Assembly (NCBI RefSeq): GCF_000003815.2
Contig: NC_049979.1
Span: forward strand, 21,408,518-21,472,517
DNA length: 64,000 nt
Source: Branchiostoma floridae
Lineage: Eukaryota > Chordata > Leptocardii > Amphioxiformes > Branchiostomatidae
Direction: 5' to 3'
Each line of letters begins with the position of its first letter. The stretch's first letter is position 1. A program made the position numbers and the translations under genes. This document shows positions 57,336-64,000 of the stretch, piece by piece. Below the pieces are notes generated by a model. That model was not told where the DNA came from, did not search any database, and saw only the letters and a list, made by a program, of their open reading frames with translations.

Positions 57336-57847
57336 TAGGGAAAGTCCCTTTCATGCAGATATGGGATCTCCGAACTCTTGTTCCGACCGTTGCTCAGTAA
57401 AAGCCTTTGGCATGCAGTTTGATACATTGTATTTAGTTTTATGCTTGTCCTGATTTCCCCATCCCTCGTAAACTTGGAAGCCTGCCATTGCAGGTTATAA
57501 CAGGGGTCTCGTGTTGTACATGAGTGCAGTTGAAGCAAGACGTATCGCCATGTCAGGCGGGGTTGCTCTGAGGGGATGGAGACCATGGCCTTTTCTTGTT
57601 GAGTGGATTTGCATGATGGACTCTTGTCTCGGGGGCGTCTGTGCAGGCCCGTGTAGGTTTATCAATGCCAGTCATTCTGCACTCCAGCTAGTGGCTAGGT
57701 TCCGACCTACTCCGCTTTGATAGTTCATGCATCACCCAGCATACTGACTATAGGCAGCACTCACATTGCTTCCTAGGCTCGTCTGCCAAGTTCAAATCCT
57801 TGTAGGACCTGGTGGCAAGAGGGGTAATAGCTTTCCTTAAAGGTAAA
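57336..57847. other. Unassigned stretch
   Basis: Frames of 92 codons (minus, 57308-57586) and 69 codons (plus, 57511-57720) overlap on opposite strands; neither is supportable. Confidence 0.4.
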
Positions 57848-58084
57848 GTTACAGTTGAACTTTCTGTGCTGTCTCTGTAGCATGGCATATTCTTATACGT
57901 AGGCGTTCTAGTCTCTTCCTTTAAAAAACTGGACCCCCATTTTACAACCCTTTTTAAAGAAGGGTGCATCCCCAACCGAGATACCCTACCTAGGACTTAA
58001 CCGTGGTTTCCCATTTACCAACTAACTGGAAAATGAGCGCAGGTTTGAGGCTGCTTCCAGTTGAGCTACAGGGACATCCCCCAT
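57848..58084 (-). mobile_element. tRNA-related SINE
   Basis: Minus-strand head GATGTCCCTGTAGCTCAACTG as at 45780-45890, followed by an A-rich body with CCACGGTTAAGTCC (possible decayed B box) and AAAAAGGGTTGTAAAATGGG. The plus-strand frames are artefacts. Confidence 0.55.
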
Positions 58085-58399
58085 AATGCGCAGCCAAAAC
58101 TATTACCGTTTGAATTGCCAGTGAAAGGAAATTTTGTGTCATTCACTTCACCTCTGTCTAAGGGATGTAGACTTTTCTGAGATTTCAAAGAGCTTTTGGA
58201 TAGTTGCGGATTTTAAACCCTACAGAAAGATCAACTTTAAAAGGTATGGTATTTGCCTGCTGTTGTCTCAATACGTGTGTACGGTCATCAGCAATATCTA
58301 AGCAGTTAGCATGCATTTAATTCCCAAAGGTCACAGAGACAAGCTTAACAGAAAGCCAGGTCTTACCCTCATATTTACCTCCACGTTAATTCAATACCT

Positions 58400-58646
58400 A
58401 GGGGGCTGGAGCTGTCGAAACGACCCCTGGCAGGACACCTTTGATGTACACTCCCTCTACCTTCTGTGCGATGTCTATGACTATGTGAAAAGGTTTTCTG
58501 GTACATGGTGACAACCTGTCCTGCTTGCAGCTTGTAAAATCAGAAACCTTGGACAGAGAAGACAGCACATTCTTCGTACCAGACCCTCCAGGCAGCCTGT
58601 CATTCGTAGATTGCCAAGCAGATCCAAGGTTACTGGAGCGTGCAAG
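58400..58646 (+). CDS. Candidate coding segment, unrecognised, with frame break
   Basis: The first part (about 58404-58490) encodes WSCRNDPWQDTFDVHSLYLL then CDVYDYVK. One frame over, the second part encodes GFLVHGDNLSCLQLVKSET, LDREDSTFFVPDPPGSLSF and VDCQADPRLLERAR, and ends at a good donor (GCAAG|GTGAAGT, 58647). A strong acceptor (CCTGTCCTGCTTGCAG) ends at 58530, so 58531-58646 (116 nt) can stand alone as an internal exon. The two parts abut too closely for an intron between them, so either only the second is an exon, or a 1-nt indel (mutation or sequence error) splits a single exon. Composition is strongly coding. No domain is recognised. Confidence 0.4.
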
Positions 58647-58849
58647 GTGAAGTAGGGTTGGGACCTCTATTTCCTGTTTGTTTCGCCTACGGGACGACCT
58701 ATCCTGTAACACAGGTAAAGGCAATTTGTACGGTGTACTGGCGTGGAATGTGATGTAGTCTTGAGACCCCATGTCATAGAATCGTACCACCCTTTCATTC
58801 AAGCTCGTTCTGCGATGTTTCTTTTTATATCAGGTTAACCGGTTCAATG

Positions 58850-59100
58850 GCCGAGTGGGTAGAGTGTTCTTTAGCCTTGCATTCGGTACGTCGTGAGTTC
58901 GATCCCCGGCTGGGTCATACCAAAGACGTAAAAAATGGCACATACTGCTTACTCTGATTAGGACTAATGAAGAAGAGTATGGGAGTAAACACATGTGCCT
59001 ACCAGCGGGCTAGCCACCCTGCTGTAGCGGCTTGCACAAATGCGTGGCCCAAGGATGACAGAAATTGAGATGGGCGCCACCCCTAAGCATCTGTTACAGA
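58850..59100 (+). mobile_element. tRNA-derived SINE, well-preserved head
   Basis: A box TGGCCGAGTGGGTAGAGTG and B box GAGTTCGATCCCC are spaced as in a tRNA gene of the Ser/Leu type, within a recognisable cloverleaf-like head. The body has CATACCAAAGACGT and GTAGCGGCTTGCAC. There is no intact acceptor stem, so it is a SINE rather than a functional tRNA. The internal RNA polymerase III promoter looks intact. Confidence 0.8.
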
Positions 59101-59701
59101 TGTACAGGCAACTTAAACTTTTTAACAGGAGCTCGTGGTCAGGACTAGCGTGGCGTCCTGTATGGCAATACCTATCAATATCTTTTAAAACTGCACCACA
59201 AAATAATCATACTAGAAATGCATAACATCATGCAGGGCGAAACTACGGGCCCCCTTAATATTGTTGTTCAACTGACATGACTGATGTTCAACCGACATCG
59301 CTAGTGCACGTCTGTGACATATAATAAATGTTCATGCTAAATTCTTTGGGCTGATAATATAGCTTAAGGATCTTAGTCTGTGCTAATAATATCTTACTAG
59401 CAGACCCTATCTATCAGACTTGAATACTGATTATATTGTCTTGTCTTTATGATAAATAGTGCTCATTATAGAATGTTTTCTGTCTTCTTCACATCAGCGT
59501 CTGGTTGTTAACGTTAGCGAGACATTACTTCTAGATTGCTAGAATTGTTAGAACACTGAAGAACTCTGTTCAACATAGAAGATGACCAGTTCATAGCAAA
59601 GGTGCTCTTACAGTCCTGATTTTGAAGACATGGAGGTTTAATTTGCGGTCAAAGGTATAATTTATGTCGATGAAAGTTAGACATCCAGGTAATAAGATGC
59701 G
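59101..59701. other. Unassigned stretch
   Basis: No features were seen beyond short frames. Sequence directly before 59702 may be part of the same mobile element as the hairpin. Confidence 0.4.
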
Positions 59702-59832
59702 CCAAAAAGTAGTTACTCAAGCAACTGGATATGGTTTTGGAAACGTGTCACTGACGAAGGATAGTGGATACCATCCGAAACGTCGGACCGTTTCCAAAAC
59801 CATATCCAGTTGCTTTAGTAACTACTTTTTGG
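59702..59832. mobile_element. 44-bp inverted repeat flanking a hammerhead-like core
   Basis: Left arm 59702-59745 (CCAAAAAGTAGTTACTCAAG and on) and right arm 59789-59832 pair at 43 of 44 positions. The 43-nt centre holds the hammerhead-like motif. As RNA this is one long hairpin with the motif at its apex. Penelope-like elements are known to carry hammerhead motifs in their terminal repeats, so this may be a short relic of such an element. Confidence 0.85.
59751..59784 (+). ncRNA. Hammerhead-ribozyme-like motif
   Basis: The strand reads CTGACGA, a short hairpin (GGAT...ATCC), then GAAAC and GTC, matching the conserved CUGANGA, stem II, GAAA and cleavage-triplet order. Stem I would be GTC/GAC plus the 44-bp arms with one bulge. 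Deviations: an extra A before stem II, a mismatch next to the cleavage site, and almost no stem III (only ACGT), so cleavage would need a dimer. Activity is unproven. Confidence 0.45.
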
Positions 59833-60036
59833 GGTATCATTTATGGTATCCCATCAGTTTACTCAGGAATCTCAAGCGCTTGTAATATTTAGTTATTCTA
59901 TCTATTGAAATGTGTCACATTTGTGAAATGATTACTGAGGTAGATATGACATTTTATTACACAACCAGGAGAGCATACTGTAAGGTTTGAACCACTCATG
60001 GTCAAACCATGAAGGACCACTAGTACTGCTGTATAT
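59833..60036. other. Unassigned stretch
   Basis: Nothing was seen. Confidence 0.4.
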
Positions 60037-60128
60037 GTGATTGGTGCTTTAACGTGCTCGAGGTGTAGCTCTTTACTTCCCTTTAGAACTCCTCACGGAG
60101 GCTCGATACTCATTGCCGACTACGTTGG
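60037..60128 (+). mobile_element. Interspersed element fragment before gap
   Basis: TTTAACGTGCTCGAGGTGTAG matches, inverted, the body of the element at 4430-4478. Truncated by the gap. Confidence 0.45.
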
Positions 60129-60241
60129 NNNNNNNNNNNNNNNNNNNNNNNNNNNNNNNNNNNNNNNNNNNNNNNNNNNNNNNNNNNNNNNNNNNNNNNN
60201 NNNNNNNNNNNNNNNNNNNNNNNNNNNNNNNNNNNNNNNNN
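60129..60241. other. Assembly gap (113 N)
   Basis: 113 unknown bases flanked by mobile-element sequence on both sides. Confidence 0.99.
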
Positions 60242-60333
60242 CCTATTGAACTTTGAGGCTTACGTTGGAACACACCACCCAATCTCCACAAAATGTCTGA
60301 CATTAGATGTATATAGCCAATGTTTAATGTTCT

Positions 60334-60613
60334 GCCTATATAGCGGGTGCAATAGCCATTCAGCGTAACACATAATCTTTTTAAGTACGCAGCACGACAT
60401 ATGCTGGTTATATGACACTGAGCGACCCGTCACACCTAACCTTAGAACATCTAACTGCAAGCGTTGTTTAAAGCTACGTGAGGATGTATCTAGTGAAGAT
60501 GCAACCACAACACTCGATGGCAACGAGTTCCACTCAACGACGTGGTGCAGTGGCAGATGTGTCTGCGCTGAGTGTAATTTATCATCCAGGGTTCTTACGG
60601 TTGACAGCGCCAC
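60334..60613 (-). pseudogene. LINE reverse-transcriptase C-terminus and 3' tail
   Basis: The minus strand reads HHVVEWNSLPSSVVVASSLDT and, after a small frame break, FKQRLQLDVL. WNSLP..VV.A.SLD.FK.RL is the typical end of CR1/L2-type LINE polyproteins, just after the RT. About 60 bp further on is the tail TGTTACGCTGAATGGC then CCCGCTATATAG, the same tail as at 4041-4098. This ties that tail family to LINE mobilisation. 5' truncated, decayed. Confidence 0.6.
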
Positions 60614-60895
60614 GCGTCATGGAGCAAAGCTCTTCAAAGAAAACGCATTCGGTTGTTCCTAACGTTAATTTTTAATATCACGTATCGTAAACGCTGACGA
60701 CGTGCGAATGAAAAACTTAAGGTACTAAAAGCTGTCTGGTGTCCCGTCAGGACTGAAGATGAGTTGACGATGAAGGAAATATCAACCTGGATATTTGTGT
60801 GTAATAATGCTTAATTAAAATCTTATGCGAACGAATTCATCATGTGTTAATGAGTAGAATATTTACCGTAAGATATATGATTTGGAGAAAAAATT
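60614..60895. other. Unassigned stretch
   Basis: May include more decayed LINE sequence near 60614-60680; otherwise nothing. Confidence 0.35.
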
Positions 60896-61026
60896 AATGC
60901 AAATGGTATGTATAACTTTTGTGATTGTGCGCTTGCATTATGATATTCAAAAGCAATATACATAACGGAATGCAAATGGTATGTATCACCTTTGTACTAG
61001 TGCGCTTGAATTATGATATTCAAAAA
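60896..61026. repeat. Tandem duplication, period 73 bp, two copies
   Basis: AATGCAAATGGTATGTAT recurs at 60896 and 60969, each followed by TTTTGTG/CTTTGTA, GTGCGCTTG and ATTATGATATTCAAAA. ATGCAAAT is a perfect octamer (POU-factor) site in each copy. Confidence 0.88.
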
Positions 61027-63008
61027 GACAAAGGCAATGTTACGGGCTGCTCTTGAGACGGTTTATGTTGAAATGATCGAGAAAAAAAGGAAAGAATACA
61101 GAAAAATGCAACAGAAACAAACTAAATGCATTTCTGATACAGAAGAATTCTTGTACACAACCAGAATGTGCTTACTTTGCATTTAGTTTGCAAGAGCACC
61201 ATCGCTTCAATGTTCGGATGAGTTAAAGATTCACTCTCAGTAATTCAAGTGGAGACAGCGACAGATAAATGCAATATAGCTTAAGTATTTAAGGTAATAC
61301 CAGCGTCTGACGTTAGCATGGAATACACCCGTTTCTCTGAGCAGCAAATGAAATATAGAAGCTTTCTCTTACAAAGCCCCTCTAAGTGACTCACACTCCG
61401 TAATTGTCTCAGACTTTGCAATTCTTCGAACACTTCCATAAGCTTGCTGCGTTAGCATTAGCCCCAGGCATTACCCCGGGACTTGGACACAGCCATTATA
61501 TTCTTCCAGCACCATCGTCGCATGTAACTGTGGCCCAGGGAAATAAACGAAACTTGCTGGCAAAATTGCTTGTTCTCTGTCAATTCAGGAGGTAATGCGA
61601 CTGATATTGCGTGTAAATGCCAGCAGTATGCGATGCGTGTGTAATAGGCACAGCACAACCTAAGATGTATAGTTCATTTAATCCCTTGTGACCGTGCCAA
61701 AGTGGATGGAAGCCCGCTCCTCGTTTCAAGCAGTTGGATGTGTGCAAGCGATAGTTTGGAAAATTCCTGGGAGTGTTTGAAAGAATGCTTGAGGGTTCGA
61801 CATTTGCCTCGGTGGACCTATCCGGGTATTGTAATACATAACGCAGCGGTTTAAACTCTTGTATGTGTCAATTATGTGTAATAATAACAAGCGCCACGGG
61901 AAATTTTCAATCTTGAGGTTTCAATTGTGAATCCTGTGTCCATGATAAATCATAAAAGGTCGACTTCACCTAAAGCCACAGCAAGTACATTTTATGGATG
62001 ACATCCTCTGCAGACTGAAAAAATAATGAGTTACGGCGAAAAAAAACAAGATGAGTGAAAAAAACAAGATGGAAAATTTTCCAAATAGACACCAGAAACG
62101 TTGTAACAAGAATTTAAGTTACAAAATAGATAGCGCGAACAACAATACATTAATTCCTGTATTCAAGGAGTGCACTAGTGTAGTATAAATGACACTAGTA
62201 TGGTAGACTGGTAACACTAACCTTATTGGCAACTTTACTCGTGGTTTCCATATTGGTGCCACTATTACGACTCAGAAGTTACACTTCTGCAACTGCAGTC
62301 AAGGCTTTCTAGTGTCAATTCTACATACGATGAATAGGGTACAACGCAACCCATTTACCCATCTTCGTCTATCTGACCATCCCTGAAGAAGAACAAAAAA
62401 AAATTCTTGTTTTTTTTAGACAAAAATTAATGAGCGCGCGGATGACATCCATGAAATTTACTTGATGTGGCCTAAGACAAAATACGGAACCCACACGGAC
62501 TTGACATAAATGTGGCAGCCTCCTGTGACGTTCCTAATTAGGTAAACACGATTACACGAACTGATCTAATTATCATGTTCTTTATACTCGACTGTTTCCA
62601 ACCATGGTTAATAAATCTGAAGCGTTTATGAAAAATGTTTCTTAAGGCCCATTAGGTATACGCACCACGCCTCTCCTTAATAAGGCCAAGAAATGTTAAT
62701 ATTGTGTTTCGTATTACCGTTGACTAGTCCTAAATAATTTGCGGTAGCTTAGGAAGGTATTCTCTTTACGGTGATCCGACAAAAACACTTCACGAATGTT
62801 TTCTGGCAAAGCTATAACTGCATTGTAACCATAACCATTGTACAAGGAGTAGTATAGCAATGAACTGAACGTTTGGTAACAATGTTCGAAATAAGGGAGG
62901 TTTGTGAAAAAATTGTAAGTATAACTTCAAAATTTCATCACTCAGATGTTAGATCCAAAATTTACTTGCTAGCTGGGTCACATGGTGCCCCTCCCCAGTA
63001 ATGCTACA
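61027..63008. other. Unassigned stretch
   Basis: Short frames near 61404-61658 on both strands are not supportable. The remainder is AT-rich. Confidence 0.4.
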
Positions 63009-63158
63009 GTCAAATGTCCAACCCGGGCCTGATCGGGATATTTCCAAGAGCGAAATATCAAACTGTTTATCTGTTTTTCTCGTTTTGCGCTTTTCTTTTA
63101 TACTACACTTTTTGTTCCTGGAAGCTACCCGGCCGGGCCCTGGTTCGGAAATGAGACC
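63009..63158 (-). mobile_element. Foldback MITE, family F1, copy 7
   Basis: GTCAAATGTCCAACCCGGGC at the left, GAAGCTACCCGGCCGGGCCC then TGGTTCGGAAATGAGAC at the right. Shorter core (about 150 bp total). It abuts copy 8. Confidence 0.75.
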
Positions 63159-63165
63159 GTAGGCC

Positions 63166-63355
63166 TACGTCACATTTCCGAAACGGGGCCCAACCTGGCA
63201 GCTTTCGGTAACAAAAAAGTATGATATGAAAGACACCAAACTACACAACACGTAAAGAAAATTGGACATTATCTGTGTATTTTTTTACGTATGCATTTCT
63301 ATTTTTCCTTTCAACAAACAGCTCGGCCGGGCAATGGTTTGAAATTTTGACGTTA
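63166..63355 (+). mobile_element. Foldback MITE, family F1, copy 8
   Basis: ACGTCACATTTCCGAAACGG then GGCCC at the left, CTCGGCCGGGCAATGG then TTTGAAATTTTGACG at the right. The core is nearly colinear with copy 1 (AGTATGATAT.AAAG.CACCAAACTACACAA). Begins 7 bp after copy 7. Confidence 0.8.
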
Positions 63356-64000
63356 TTCTTAGGTATGGTCAACAAGATTTTTGTAGGTTCGGCTCGGTAT
63401 TCCAGGAAACACAAACATTTTCTCCCTGCGCCTTTATTTTCCTGCACAGATTACACAAATAGATCTCACCGTCGTGTACTTTATGCCCAACTGTTTCCAG
63501 CACGTTAGGAAATGAAGTCATTATTCTGCATGATGTCTTCCATACGATTATCACCCCGCCACAGCACCCGGGCTGCGTTATTTCCTATTCACAGCAGCAA
63601 AATAAATCATGGCAACGATTGAACCTTATTAACCCCAGTTCTTTCACTCCAGTACCTAAGGTCTGTCCCTAAATTGAAGAAATAAGCCACCGCTAGCATC
63701 ATATTAATATAAATTAAAACGCATTTATCATTTATCGTAGGTAGTTATTTCTGGTCTTCCAAAGGAGTAAATCCTGCAGGAGTTCCGCTTGTAGAGTGTT
63801 GGAGGGTTCCACACTATTGGGGATTGCGGTTTGGCTAGGACAATTAGTGTGGGATTCAACGGGGGGAAGCCGATGGAGGGAGGTTTATTCTATCTGAGTA
63901 CCTAATACATTGTCCATATATGCACCAAGTTCTGTATGATAGAAGGCCTAAATTACATCCCATCTTTTTGCGACGGTAATTGTGACCTTAAGAGAAATGG
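63356..64000. other. Unassigned stretch
   Basis: Short overlapping frames on both strands; nothing supportable. Confidence 0.4.

Noticed and set aside
58853-58912. Functional tRNA gene
   Set aside because: A and B boxes are good but the acceptor stem is not complementary and a SINE body follows.

Overview
The window is eukaryotic intergenic or intronic DNA from a compact, repeat-rich animal genome. Long bacterial-style ORFs are absent. Instead there are microsatellites, minisatellites, palindromic MITEs, tRNA-derived SINEs, LINE debris, an LTR element and three assembly gaps (N runs at 43800-43899, 52089-52219 and 60129-60241). The repeat style resembles invertebrate deuterostomes, and a cephalochordate (Branchiostoma-like) is my best guess. 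That guess rests on recall of repeat style, because no conserved host gene could be named to prove it.

The centrepiece is a 5191-bp LTR retroelement at 16201-21391. It has 176-bp LTRs differing at two positions, a 5-bp target duplication (GCGCA), a candidate primer-binding site and a 33-nt all-purine tract before the 3' LTR. Its interior is unusual. A gag remnant breaks by frameshift inside its CCHC zinc knuckle, and a retropepsin-like domain has Lys where the catalytic Asp should be. About 49 copies of a 54-bp (18-aa) tandem repeat follow, then a second tandem array of about 91-104 bp units. I see no reverse transcriptase, RNase H or integrase. The near-identical LTRs suggest a young, non-autonomous element mobilised in trans.

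Around it: 1-8.3 kb holds simple repeats, a 35-bp minisatellite, SINE debris and one good candidate exon (5433-5575). 8.3-10.4 kb has foldback MITEs, including two copies back to back. 12.4-14.3 kb has degenerate tandem repeats. 21.7-22.0 kb has a possible two-exon gene tail. 23.5-24.1 kb has a 100-bp minisatellite. 27.4 kb has a third MITE type. 30.6-31.4 kb has the 3' end of a non-LTR element with a PD-(D/E)XK-like domain. 36.1-36.5 kb has a MITE nested inside a SINE. 43.7-43.9 kb has an inverted repeat straddling a gap. 47.7-50.9 kb has a possible minus-strand gene (TATA box plus three frame-consistent exons). 53.4 and 60.4 kb have minus-strand LINE reverse-transcriptase debris. 58.4-58.65 kb has a plausible coding exon. 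59.7 kb has a near-perfect 44-bp inverted repeat enclosing a hammerhead-ribozyme-like core. 63.0-63.4 kb has another back-to-back MITE pair.

Host genes are sparse, and each one proposed here is an unrecognised exon candidate at low to moderate confidence. All calls were made by eye, without database searches or folding software.
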